From NCBI GenBank assembly GCA_029204225.1, contig CM055113.1, positions 15,707,971 through 15,771,970 on the forward strand: a DNA stretch of 64,000 nt, in the 5' to 3' direction. The notes beneath the pieces are model-generated. The model searched no databases and was not told the origin of the DNA. It saw only the letters and a program-made list of their open reading frames with translations. Shown one piece after another: positions 14,038 to 24,420 of the stretch (the stretch's first letter is position 1; each line of letters opens with the position of its first letter). This stretch comes from Diphasiastrum complanatum (lineage: Eukaryota > Streptophyta > Lycopodiopsida > Lycopodiales > Lycopodiaceae). The position numbers were made by a program, and so were the translations under genes.

Positions 14038-16951
14038 ACATCGGATCAACGCGCACGAGGTGATAATAAAATCTACAAAGGAAACAAGCGCATGTCGAAC
14101 CGATATCAAAAAAATATCAGGTCAACGTGCACGATATGAAAAAAATCTCAAAGAAAACTACAAGGGCACGTCGAACCGATATTGAAATTTTTTACTTCCG
14201 CATCAACCATTTTCAGTTTCGTATACGCTGTTGCACTTGGTACTGGAAAGAGTTCCAGTATTTTCTTGATATGGCTCCTCTCAATTTTGTGGGTGTGTGT
14301 AATAGAGTTCATCTTTATTCAAACTGGATTACACACACCCTCATCATTGACATATAAGGACAACAAATATATGCTCCAATGTTCATTGCAATTAGAAAAC
14401 AATAAATTTATGAGAATGAATGTAAAATCAAAATTCATAAGAAAAACTCAACTTAATAAAATCTGAAAAAAATACACTAACTTTGTTATGTATAGGAGCA
14501 TGAGGATTGGAGTCCCTAGTTTGATGTATTGGAGCATATCATCATACAGACTTTTGAAATCAGGAAAATCAAAAGTAGCCATGAATTGAAGCGAAAACAA
14601 TGTGACATCTATCAACAATGGGGTCTGAAAAAATTCCATCCAATACTGAATTGCCCCCTTCCTACATTGTCCCCTAGCATTTTATCTCTACTTTCTAATT
14701 CACTTGTATCTAATTTCGAAAGGGGAAGACCAATATTTGTCTTAGACATCCTAAAACTGTATAGAGGACCTAAAGCATTAAGATATGTATTTAACAATTG
14801 GTCATACTGTACATATTTAGGAGTATTTACAAAGGCAAGTGCAGGGGATGAAAGAAGTAATATAGATAAACCACTTAAAGAATTGTCATTCAAAATTGAT
14901 TCGACCTTTAAATTTACAAAATCATCTAAATCTTTTTTTGAAACTGGAGGGAGAGAACTAATATGTGTGAAGGTAGGAGATTGAGATTTAGATGGAGGAG
15001 GAGTTTTATTAGAAGAGGAAGTTTTAGGAGGAGAAGATGGAGATTGAGATTTAGAAGAAGAAGAAGGAGACTTAGGAGGAGGTTGTCTAGCAATTAGAAT
15101 GTCATGCAGAGGAGAAGACTTAGAAAAATCTCTTGCTTTATTAGGAGGGTCAAGAGACCTCATCTTCTTTGAAACACTCACGCTCTGTAGATTGCTTTCA
15201 TTTTTTTATTCTGCATCTTGTTTAGGAGAGAGGATAAAACTGCTCTGAAGTACTCAACAAATTTGTCATAAGTGTCTTGTAGCCTAAATATAATGTCAAA
15301 ATCCTTCGGCATGATGGTCACTCCGGTGGTGGTGGATTTCGTTGGCCTCCTGTGATTGGAATACCTCCAAGATGGATACATGATGTTTGCTTAGTGCACA
15401 TCATTAGGATCCAATGTCGGATCAAAACGCAAGTAGGGAGATCCCAGGATCAGAATTCAGGTCGGGCACGCCGAACCAATACCTCTATGAGTAAGGAAGT
15501 AAATCTGATAGCAGATGGGCGTGTGCGAGTGAAGACGGTAGGCAGGTCAGTTGTTTTAGGCGCACTGAACCGATACCACATGTAAGTAGAGAATGAAAGA
15601 AACTTTATCCAAAAAATTTAAGCATCGTGCATTTGATTATATAGTGCCAACACCGAAATGATTGTAGTCATGGTGGTTTGAAATATCGAGGCATGGATTA
15701 CGGTGATCTCTTAATTCAAGATATTTTGAGACTTGAAAATCAAATCCTAATTAAATGTCCATCGGTCATCAAAATAATTAGTCAATATAGCTAATGATGA
15801 CCATAATTATGAAAAAACATGGAAAAATAATTATGAAAAAATATGGTCACAGACTACAATTAATTTCTGCATCTAATTTGATATCCATTCATGTAGTTCC
15901 GAAAGATTTCAACGACTTTTTTTTCTTCGACACGTGCATATTAGGTGTGTCTCTAGAGAAGCTATTCTCGTGCACGGAATCGATATTGAACGTCAATATG
16001 AATTATCAAAACTTGCCTCGATAGATTCTTCTTAACTTTGGACTGTATGAAAAATCTACCGAAGCAAGTTTTGATCATACATAATGTCGTCCAATAATTT
16101 CAACGGATTTCAAAAAAAAAAAATTCTACAATAGCAATTTGACGTGCGCAGTCTTAGAAGAAAAACTCTTTCTTCTCTCAGACACACTCATCTGATATCT
16201 GAGTCCCCTAGTAAATCTATCTGAGTCGCTCTGAACGTATATTGGACGACACTGTAAATTATCTGAGTTTGTCTTGGCAGATTTTTTTTAGCTTTCAATT
16301 GTATGAGAAATATATTGAAGTAAGCTTTGATGATTCATAATGCAGTCCAATAGCAAATCCACGCGCACAATCCAAGCTGAAAAAATATTTCTTGTGATGG
16401 GCGTGCTGATCTGATATATGAGTCACCATACTAGAGTATCACATCAACGCGCGTCTATTTGATGTGTTTCTGTGAAGCATTTCTCTTCGCGTGCGAAATC
16501 GATATCGTTCTTTTATGAATGTTCTGTCTTTTGAAAATGTTCTGAATGAACAATTATCTCAAAAAAAAAAATCCATCTTTAAGCTGCTTAAATAGGACGA
16601 GAGTCTGTAATAATTGTCCTCGTGAACATTTTTCAATGATGTCTATTTAATATTTGTTTAATGCACAGATTTTTTATTCAAAATTCTTTTGTCATTTTGT
16701 TTCATGTCTTTCTCTCGTGATATCGAATCGACGTGCGCCTTGTCCTATAGTGCACGGTCGAATTCATTCAAGCACACTGAATCAATATTAGTCTCTTCTG
16801 ACGTAATATCGGATCAACACGCGCATTACTCGTGTCCTCGTCCAAAAAATTGTAATCGCGTTATCGACCTTTTCTAATGGAATATCGGATCAACGCGCGT
16901 CCTATTTTTTAGTCCTCGACCGAAATCATTCAAGCATGTTAAACCGATATC
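14038..16951. repeat. Cluster of about eleven ~70-bp fold-back units
   Basis: Units at about 14038-14107, 14114-14183, 15413-15483, 15501-15579, 15923-15988, 16132-16203, 16351-16420, 16436-16506, 16719-16790, 16804-16869 and 16881-16951. Each starts near ATATCGGATCAACGCGC and ends 65-75 bp later near GCGCATGTCGAACCGATATC, which is roughly its inverse. Arms are imperfect, middles are unrelated, and a few left arms (15501, 15923, 16132) are weak. Two units (16132 and 16351) are preceded by a shared stretch of about 90 bp. The array surrounds unrecognised broken genes. It resembles subterminal binding-site arrays of large DNA transposons or small fold-back insertions, but I know of no match. 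Confidence 0.65.
14450..15381 (-). pseudogene. Unrecognised Ser/Pro-rich protein, broken into three frames
   Basis: On the minus strand three frames follow one another: 15381-15178, 15181-14612 and 14639-14448. The first ends as the second begins, and the last two overlap by about 27 bases with apparent continuation, which suggests a single ancestral gene with frameshifts. The first part has an amphipathic stretch (YDKFVEYFRAVLSSLLNKM), and the second has a low-complexity Ser/Pro/Lys linker (about residues 34-75). I do not recognise a family. No signal peptide or transmembrane segment is obvious. Its position inside the fold-back array suggests it belonged to the same element. Confidence 0.4.
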
Positions 16952-17061
16952 ACATTCAATATGGCTAGTTCCTCCATGTCCTCAGATAACAAACTTCTGG
17001 GCATTCCATAAGAGAAATTAGAGTATTTTTCCAGTACTTTTTTGCACATTTTGATATCGAT

Positions 17062-17652
17062 ATGCTAGTTTATGAGAATCGTTATAATTTACTTTCTGTT
17101 CTTGATAATTTTTCTCAGATTATTAGTACTCCTGTTCAAGATATAGATAGTTTTTGTTTCGTTCATTTTCAAGACCTTGTGTATTCCCAACCATCCTCTA
17201 AGCATAAACATAATAGAAAGTACGCTAACCTACATGATCATTTCAAAAGAAATATATATTGTGGTATCCACAAAAGAACATGTCGTCTTATAATCAAAGG
17301 AATGGCTTTTGTCTTTTGTATATCTACTGAAATTTCAAATGATGAGTTTGTTGGATCTTCTACTGTTCTCATGATTGAAGCATCTGCATCTGCTCCAGTT
17401 GATATAGATGATGTAGATACTGATATAGGGGTTGAAGTTGAAACATCTATGGCTTCAAATTATCAGAAAACTCTCTCTCGTTCTATAATTCTCTCTAATT
17501 CTCTATCTTCTATTAATCAATTAACTCTACTCGATATTCCCGTATATTTTATAAATAATGACAATTATATTTTTTTTTTTAATGATATAGAAGATGTTTT
17601 GAATTTGAGAGAGGATGAAATCCTCTCAATATTTGCACAAAATTTATCATAA
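17062..17652 (+). CDS. Unrecognised 196-residue open frame
   Basis: An AT-rich frame of 196 codons just downstream of the last fold-back unit. The protein has a basic His/Lys-rich stretch (about residues 49-75), a hydrophobic FVFCIS segment, an acidic DIDDVDTDIG block and a Phe/Asn-rich end. Coding potential continues in the same direction after the stop (17653-18474), so this may be the front of a longer, broken gene. No family is recognised. I cannot tell whether it is still expressed; given the broken neighbour it is probably a relic. Confidence 0.4.
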   Translation: MLVYENRYNLLSVLDNFSQIISTPVQDIDSFCFVHFQDLVYSQPSSKHKHNRKYANLHDHFKRNIYCGIHKRTCRLIIKGMAFVFCISTEISNDEFVGSSTVLMIEASASAPVDIDDVDTDIGVEVETSMASNYQKTLSRSIILSNSLSSINQLTLLDIPVYFINNDNYIFFFNDIEDVLNLREDEILSIFAQNLS

Positions 17653-18474
17653 TGTTTTGACATTCTTGATTACACATATAATAACCTTGAAAATGAGATA
17701 GATTATGATAAAGATGGCAATTGGCAATCTGGCAATGAGGCCTTGGATGCCATAATTAAAAAATTTAAAGCCTATAAAAAAACTTTGCCTACAGAGAAGG
17801 AATTTTTGGAATTCCAAAAAAAATATCTCCCAAGGACTCGATAAATTCAAGGGAAATGTAGAGGCCATTGGAGGACATGACATTACCAGAACAAACGTCA
17901 TTAAATATGATGATTATGATACGGTAAGTAGATATTATATTGGTATTGATATTGTTCAGTTTTCTTAGTTCAAATACTATGTTGAAGTTTGAGTTTGTAG
18001 TGTTTTGTATCATTCTAAATTTATTTTCTTGACTCGTATACATGATGCTATTGAAATAAATGCCTTTAGTATGAGACATGGAGGTGTCCGAGGTGTATCA
18101 GCCGGGAGAAAGGATGTGTCTCTATCTCATTATTTAAGAACTTTCAAAATAATGAGATTTGTATATATCATTCATCTTCTAATCCATATGCTACCACTGT
18201 CATTATGGCCATCAAGTCTTTATCAGTTTATTTAGGAGGCCATACGTATGCTAGAAGATATAAAATAATTTTTGTGAAAAGGGATTTGGCAATTAAAATA
18301 TTGGGTTATACTCCCAATGAGACTACAAAAAGATCATCTACAATGGCCCTTTATTCGGGTTACATTGATATGAGCAAAATGAAAAATTTAGAATTTTTGG
18401 ATCCATATGTAAGGAGATTATTCCTTCATGACAATACCATCCGTCTGAATCTTGAAGAGGATGATGATAAGTAA
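17653..18474 (+). pseudogene. Unrecognised gene remnant with frameshifts and a possible intron
   Basis: Coding-like sequence continues after the stop at 17650-17652. A reading frame runs to about 17836, where a one-base shift is needed to continue to a good donor site (ACG/GTAAGT, 17922-17929). A TTTTCTTAG acceptor lies near 17970, and a further frame carries RHGGVRGVSAGRKDVSLSHY-like and VYLGGHTYARRY-like stretches, with another shift near 18145, ending at TAA 18472-18474 after an EEDDDK tail. I know no family with these motifs. The intron-like signals argue for a eukaryotic or eukaryote-adapted gene. Confidence 0.4.
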
Positions 18475-18602
18475 ACAATTTTCTAAGATATAGATTTTTG
18501 ATATATTACAAATGATCTCTCTTTTGTTATGAATTTGAATGTCTTTCGAAAAATCGTAACATTTTGCGAGTTTTTAGCTTGATATTTAAATTGTGTTCTT
18601 CT

Positions 18603-19080
18603 TTAAAACCACTGAAAAAATTGAATTAAATATTTATTTTTTGAATTGTGTCCTCCATCATTTGTAACTCTATGGAATGCTCCTCTTGCTTGCCAATGAG
18701 ATTTTTCCATGCCTTGTGATGACCAGATACTTAAGCTCCGATATTCATTTGCAAAATAAGTTGCATGATGAAAAAAGATGTGCTGCAAACAAGATTTTTG
18801 ATTAGTTACATCAGTAGAAAAAAATATAAGCATGAATGAGATAAGTACCAGATAATCAAATAAATTAGTACCATATAATGTGTAATGTTGTCTTTCCCCA
18901 ACAATCATGTACAAATTTCACAAATGTGGTACAATGATTTTGCAAAGTCCTCAAATCTTCTGATGATAAATTTTCTTTCCTGATAACACCTATGAGTTTG
19001 TCTAAGTTGTTCCACACGTGTCCCTTTTCCACTCGATTACTTACTTCTAGTGTTCGTGTTGCTTGAACAATTTCTTTCAA
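18603..19080 (-). pseudogene. Unrecognised gene remnant with a QGMEKSHWQARG motif
   Basis: Two overlapping minus-strand frames (19080-18865 and 18914-18603) look like consecutive parts of one gene. The first has HVWNNLDKLIGVIRKENL followed by a CTTFVKFVHDCW stretch; the second has a LSIWSSQGMEKSHWQARGAF segment near its end. A QG-EK core after an aromatic stretch recalls ORFs in unclassified eukaryotic mobile elements, but that is a weak impression. It converges on the plus-strand frames ending at 18474. Confidence 0.35.
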
Positions 19081-19244
19081 AATTTCGTATCTGACACTAG
19101 ATTCTTTACATGTGTGATTGGATCATAATCTTCTTGCTTTAGCACGAAAACGGTGACCAGAAGTTCGCATTCTCTTTTTATGTAACTTCTCTCTAAAGTG
19201 AAATTTTTTAAAGGGCCCATTTTGAGCCCATATTTTTCCTAATG

Positions 19245-19289
<45 letters not shown>

Positions 19290-19593
19290 TAGTGAGTTAG
19301 CCCATTGTTGATGGGCGACCGACAATCTAGGTGGCAGCTTGTGGTCGAGATGTGTGGATGATGCTTAGAGTAGGTGATTGATGATCTACTTAGCCAACCC
19401 CCCCCTCCCCATGGTCTATGACACAACATTCTTTTTATTTTCAATTTTTTTGCAAGAAAAAATGTTAATTAACGTTAATAACTATTAAATATCAAAAATT
19501 TCAAACAAAAATTAGCAAAGTTCTATAGAGTCTTAAGTGTATTTATATCTTAATATTGACTATGACTTTTCTTTCTCTATGAGATTTTAATAT
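19081..19593. other. Spacer with (TA)n(CA)n microsatellite
   Basis: 19244-19287 is a TA run passing into a CA run. A seven-C stretch lies near 19400. No gene is recognised. Confidence 0.6.
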
Positions 19594-19844
19594 TTACGTA
19601 ATTACTTGAATTTGAAATCCTTGCTTGCCATATGGCAAACCATGCAGGCTTGCGGTTTGCCACACAGGCCTACCATAGGCTTTGTATAGTAGGCCACATA
19701 TGCATGTCATAGGCCTAATATCTGCCAAGCTTGTCATAGGCTGCCAACCGTAGGTAGAACACATGGCAAATAATCTAGACTTGGGGTTGCCATGTGGCAA
19801 ACAAAGTAGGCATACGACAAACCAACCAGGCTCTACCACGTAGT

Positions 19845-19906
<62 letters not shown>

Positions 19907-20922
19907 CGGGGGAGAGAGAGAGAGAGAGAGCTCAAAAGTGGGCACATGGCAAGCCACATAGGCTTGGCACATGTAAAACCATGTAGGCTTGAGACTTGCC
20001 ACATGAAAAGTCATGTAGAACTAACATAGGCTTGTGTAGCAAGCCACATAGGCATGTCATAGGTCTGCTATCTACAAAGCATGTCCTAGACTGCCACCTA
20101 TCAAGCCATGTAGGCCTACCCTATGGCAAGTTATGCAAGCTTGGGTTTTTTCACATGGCAAACCATGTAGTTCTAGCATAGGCTTGCATGGCAAGCCAAC
20201 TAGGCTCTACCACGTAGGCCTGAGTGGAGATAGAGAGAGAGAAAATTGGGGTTTGAAAGTTCCCACATAGGCCTGTCACGTGGAAAACCATGTATGCTTG
20301 GGACTGGCCATGTGGCAAGCCACGTAGGCCTACCATAAGTTTGTGTGGCTTGCGACATGGCCTACCATAGGCTTGTGTAGTTGGCCACATAGGCCTACTA
20401 TCTGCCAAGCCTATCATAGTTTGCCACATGGCAAGCCACATAGGTCTGCCACATGGCAAATCATGCAAGCTTGGGTTTGCCACATGTAGGCCTACCATAG
20501 ACTTGTGCAGCAAGCCAATCGAAGTCTGCCATGTAGGCCCAAGTGGACCCAGAGAGAGAGAGAGATAGAGAAGTGGGCTCGAAAGCTGACACATGGCAAG
20601 CCATGTAGGCCTAGCATGGGCTTGCGTGGTAGACCACATAGGCATGGCATAGGCCTCATGTTTCTCATGCAAGCATGTTGTAGATTGCCACATAGGCTAG
20701 TGTGGCAAGCCAACCAAGCTCTACCACATAGGCTTGAGTGGACCTAGAGAGAGAGAGAGAGAGAGTGCTCGCCAAAACCATGTAGGGTTGGTACTTTCCA
20801 TGTCGTAAGCCACGTAGGACTACCATAGGCTTGTGTAGGAGGCCACATAGGCATGTCATAGATTTACTATCTACCAATACTATCGCAAAAGCCACGTAGG
20901 TCTACCAGATGGCAAGTCCTAG
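19594..20922. repeat. GA-punctuated higher-order repeat
   Basis: The whole stretch is built from variants of CATGGCAAGCCATGTAGGCC and ACCATAGGCTTGTGTGG in both palindromic halves. GA tracts at about 19851-19930, 20229-20241, 20550-20568 and 20749-20766 divide it. After most tracts the sequence restarts with a GCTCGAAAGTGGGCACATGG-like block; before them it ends with a CTACCACGTAGGCTTGAGTGG-like block. This gives units of about 300, 320, 200 and 170 bp. Open frames through it are repeat translations. Confidence 0.8.
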
Positions 20923-20947
20923 AGAGAGAGAGAGAGAGAGAGAGAGA
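20923..20947. repeat. (GA)n tract at the left edge of a copia fragment
   Basis: A GA run that ends the higher-order repeat and directly touches the copia pol fragment. Confidence 0.9.
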
Positions 20948-22435
20948 TACATCTCTACTTATAACAACTTTCTTGGTAATAGGATCAAATATCCTATAAG
21001 CTTTACTCTTTTCACTATAACCAACAAAGATGCCTTTGAATGAAGTGGCATCTTCCTTTTTCCTTGTTTCTAAAGGAATATGTACATAACAAGTACATCC
21101 AAAAACTTTCAAATCACTAAGATTTGGCTTTTTGCCATACAATACTTCATAAGGTGTAAGTCCTTAAATGACACTATTAGTCATTCTATTACATAGAAAG
21201 TTTGCACATAAAATAGCTTCTCCCCAAAATGAAATAAAAAGAGATGCATCTAATCTCAAGGCTTTAGCACACTCACATAGTGTCCTATTCTTTCTCTCAA
21301 CTACTCCATTTTGTTGTGGAGTATATGTGCAAGAAAACTCTCTTCTAGCCAGTAGTTTCACAAAACTCTTTCATCCTATTGGAGATGTACTCCCCTCCAT
21401 TATCACTTCTTAATACTTTCAAGCTAGTATTGAGTTGCTTTTCCACAAGAGTTTTGAACTTTACAAAGGACTCAAAAACTTCACTCTAAGATAAACCCAA
21501 GAGTATCTTGATCTATCATCAATAAAAGTGACATACATAAGAGCTCCACCATTAGATTCATGTGAAAATGAATGAACATCCGAGTGTATAAGGTCAAGAA
21601 GAGAGTTAGATCTTGTCAAAGATCTCTTGAAAGGTAGCTTATGAGATTTGGAGAGTCTACAAGCTTCACAAAGCTTGCCACACTTCGATATGGTTTTGGA
21701 AAGTCCACTTGCTAACTCCTTTGTCACCATGGTCTCCATAGCTTTGTAGTTAGAATGGCCTAACCTTTTGTGCCACAATTCCAGTTGAGTGAGCTCCTCC
21801 CTTGCCATGTTCACACTTCCAACCATCACATTAGCATCCAATTTGCATAACCTCTCTTGCTTGAAACCACTAGCAGCACATTTTTCATCTTTCAAGATAG
21901 AACATGCTCCATGCTTGAAATGTACATCTAATCCACTATCCATAAGTTGTCCTACACTCAACAAGTTCTTTGTAATTGAAGGTACATAAAGAACATTGTC
22001 TAGATCTACTTTAGACATAAAGGAATGGATCCAACACCTACAATCTCACATTCTTGATCACTTGCAGTGAAGATAAATCTCTTAGAATTATTGTAAGAAA
22101 GTAGATTAGAAAGTAGTCTTTTTGGTGAGTCATGTGGGAGCTTGCCCCACTATCAATCCACCAAGTGTCTTGATTAGATGTTTGTGGTGAGGATACCATC
22201 AAAGATAGATTGCATTCTTCCTCCTCCTCCTCAAGCACAAGGTTGCCTTGATTGTCCTTCTCTTGGGCATTCTTCTTCTTGTAGCACTCGGATGTAAATT
22301 ATTCTTTTTTTTCACAAAAGAAACACTTTAGCTTCTTCTTGTCCTTCTTTCTCTTGCCTTTAGAACTTGATGCTCCATCCTTGTTCTCCATCTCCATGTC
22401 TTGAGTTTTCTTGGATGGAAACTTTTTCTTCTTGC

Positions 22436-22440
<5 letters not shown>
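20948..22440 (-). pseudogene. Copia gag-pol fragment: zinc knuckle to integrase
   Basis: Minus-strand domains in order: a Lys-rich segment with CFFC and EC, the knuckle, whose middle now carries a stop (about 22275-22345); protease WWIDSGASSHM (about 22140-22175); GAG-pre-integrase LWHKRLGHSNYKAM (about 21740); integrase DLIHSDVHS (about 21600), a frameshift near 21480, then TPQQNGVVERKN (about 21310) with the catalytic Glu; and FGCTCYVHIP to VVISRDV (20950-21140). It closely resembles the intact element at 54846-58799, so it is the same lineage. Reverse transcriptase, RNase H and both LTRs are absent. Both ends stop at GA tracts. Confidence 0.85.

Positions 22441-22514
<74 letters not shown>
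22441..22514. repeat. (GA)n tract at the right edge of the copia fragment
   Basis: A 74-bp GA run that interrupts what would be the gag Lys-rich linker of the minus-strand copia. Confidence 0.95.
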
Positions 22515-22518
<4 letters not shown>

Positions 22519-23576
22519 ACACACAAACATTCTCACACGTACACATACATTCATGCATCCACTCATGTACGTACACCTAGAAAAATGACCATCAGCTTTC
22601 CTCCTAAACCATCAGTCGCCATCCAAATGAAGTTTTTCCATTCTAAAATTTATAAGATCCTGCTTTTATCAAAAATTTATAATCCCAAAGGCAATTACTT
22701 ATAGTCATAATTTATTTGAGAGGGGGGGGGGGGCTACTTAGCCATGTGTCACATGGGTGGGTCACATGTATGATATTCTTTGCTGTTGTTGGGTTGGGAT
22801 GGGTGGTTAGACCATCAACTCTAACGACTTTACTCGCTTGTCGCCACGTTAGGTAATGTTTTTTGTAACCATTGGCATGGGCCATGCAAGGCCCAAGGAC
22901 TATGGGTCACCACTTTACTATGAGAATCCAATGGCATTTTCAAAAAATGATGTTAAACAAAGATAAATATTGGGCTCGCTACCAAACCATAGCATTTTTG
23001 CCTAAAGCAAATCCCACATAATCAAATATGGAACCAAAGATTGCCAAGAAGAAATATCTATACGAGCATTTTGTGGATTATGATGCCAACTTGTATTATT
23101 CTATGGATTTGTAGGAAAGTTCATTTAATTGAAGTTATTACATAATAGAATTCCATTTAGAGAATTAAGCCAAGGTCTAGGGGATAGTAATCCACCTTAA
23201 AATATTTATCATAGAGGATAAATGCATAATCAAACATTTGTATAACCTATGCTTTGAAACAACTTAGCAAAGAAAGGAGAGATGGAGGAGGATTTACATT
23301 CAAATAATTCATGAAAATGCATTCTAAGCAATACACATCATTTGGATAAAGATAAAATACATTTCTGAAAACCAATAAATAAAAAGAATTTGAAAGAAAA
23401 AAGTAGAAAAGAGTGGTATTATATAGGTACTTGGAAATTGAAGTAAAATCAGCCAGAAAGTTCTATTTCTCAAAACTACTCTAACAAATATCCTTTGCTA
23501 AAAAGAAATTACAATTAGAGTGCAACAAACTTGAGAGGCTTTGGTGATTATTAATTATTGTCGCTGATATTTGCAG
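22515..23576. other. Noncoding spacer
   Basis: Contains a 13-base G run at about 22723-22735. No gene or element is recognised. Confidence 0.5.
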
Positions 23577-23718
23577 GCAATAAAATGCATATGGAAAAAA
23601 TTGCAGCTTGCCAATCAATTTGCAATAACATTTTATGACAAAGGAAATTGTTCTATTAGAGGTGATCCAGCTTTCTCCGTGCTACTTGTCGATATTGATA
23701 GTTCCAATTGAAGTTACG
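23577..23718 (+). other. Exon-like fragment, unrecognised
   Basis: Preceded by ATATTTGCAG and followed by G/GTGAGT, so it looks like an internal exon of 142 bp. The frame from GCAATAAAATGC reads FAITFYDKGNCSIRGDPAF and LLVDIDS before a TGA near 23707. No family is recognised. It could be a relic exon of a host gene. Confidence 0.3.
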
Positions 23719-23789
23719 GTGAGTATTTTAGTTTTTAGAAGAATTGGCTTAACAAATACTCCTCATTTTAATGCTATGAGTGGAGAATA

Positions 23790-23795
23790 TATGAG

Positions 23796-23832
<37 letters not shown>

Positions 23833-23835
23833 TTG
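23790..23835. repeat. (TA)n microsatellite
   Basis: A short TA run of about 35 bp followed by ACACATATACA. Confidence 0.85.
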
Positions 23836-24069
23836 TATAGATATATCACAGATTTCACATACCAAACGTGTCTCTGTCTTAACCTATAGCATCATGAAGG
23901 GGACGCGACCTGCCTACGTTTCACATGGACAATATCACATTTTTCTGACCTACATTTAACTCCACAACCTTACAGTATTATCTCACCAAATTGTACGTGG
24001 ATTGGTGAGCCTGAGCAGCAGATGCTAGGAGGGCAAATATAGTGAATAGGAGAGGTTTGTGGGAGAGGT

Positions 24070-24420
24070 ATGACCAGCTGTAGTGGTTGCAAATGGATTG
24101 TTGCCTTGTGGGTGTGGTACTTGATCCATTTTCTAAGATGGGTGGTGGTGAATTCTCAAACAGATCCATCAGATTTGGTTGTGCTGCAGTCTTTGATGAA
24201 GGGCTTGAGCAATCCAGAGGTGTTGGGATGGAGTGGAAATGATCCATGTGGCATCTGGACCTATATCCAATGCCAAGGGATCAGTCTAGTAGAAGAACTC
24301 TTTGTCTAGGCCTCTGCCTTATGTAAATGCCCTGCATGCACTACATATAGTATACCTAGATGACAATAATTTTGACTCTATTCCAGTTGATTTCTTCAAA
24401 AAATTGGATAGCTTGCTGTA
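24070..24420 (+). pseudogene. TMK-like receptor kinase, N-terminal fragment
   Basis: The frame from ATG 24070 has a hydrophobic leader, then TDPSDLVVLQSLMKGLSNPE, LGWSGNDPCGIW and YIQCQG: the N-terminal LRR cap of TMK-type receptor-like kinases (family pattern TDP-DL-VL----KGL-NPE, W----DPCG). It stops at 24307-24309. A second piece, 24337-24420, reads VYLDDNNFDSIPVDFFKKL, matching a later TMK LRR (DNNF-S-P-DFF-GL). The LRRs between them are missing, and no later LRR, membrane span or kinase follows. In intact TMKs this ectodomain works at the plasma membrane in auxin and cell-growth signalling. Confidence 0.75.

Noticed and set aside
14038-16951. CACTA transposon end
   Set aside because: The repeat cores vaguely recall subterminal arrays, but no CACTA terminal sequence or 3-bp target duplication was seen.
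14038-16951. CRISPR array
   Set aside because: Units are palindromic pairs with irregular spacing in a plant genome; no direct-repeat and spacer pattern.
14450-19080. Caulimovirus or rhabdovirus origin of the unknown genes
   Set aside because: No movement-protein, coat-protein, RT or polymerase motif was found, so a specific virus family cannot be supported.
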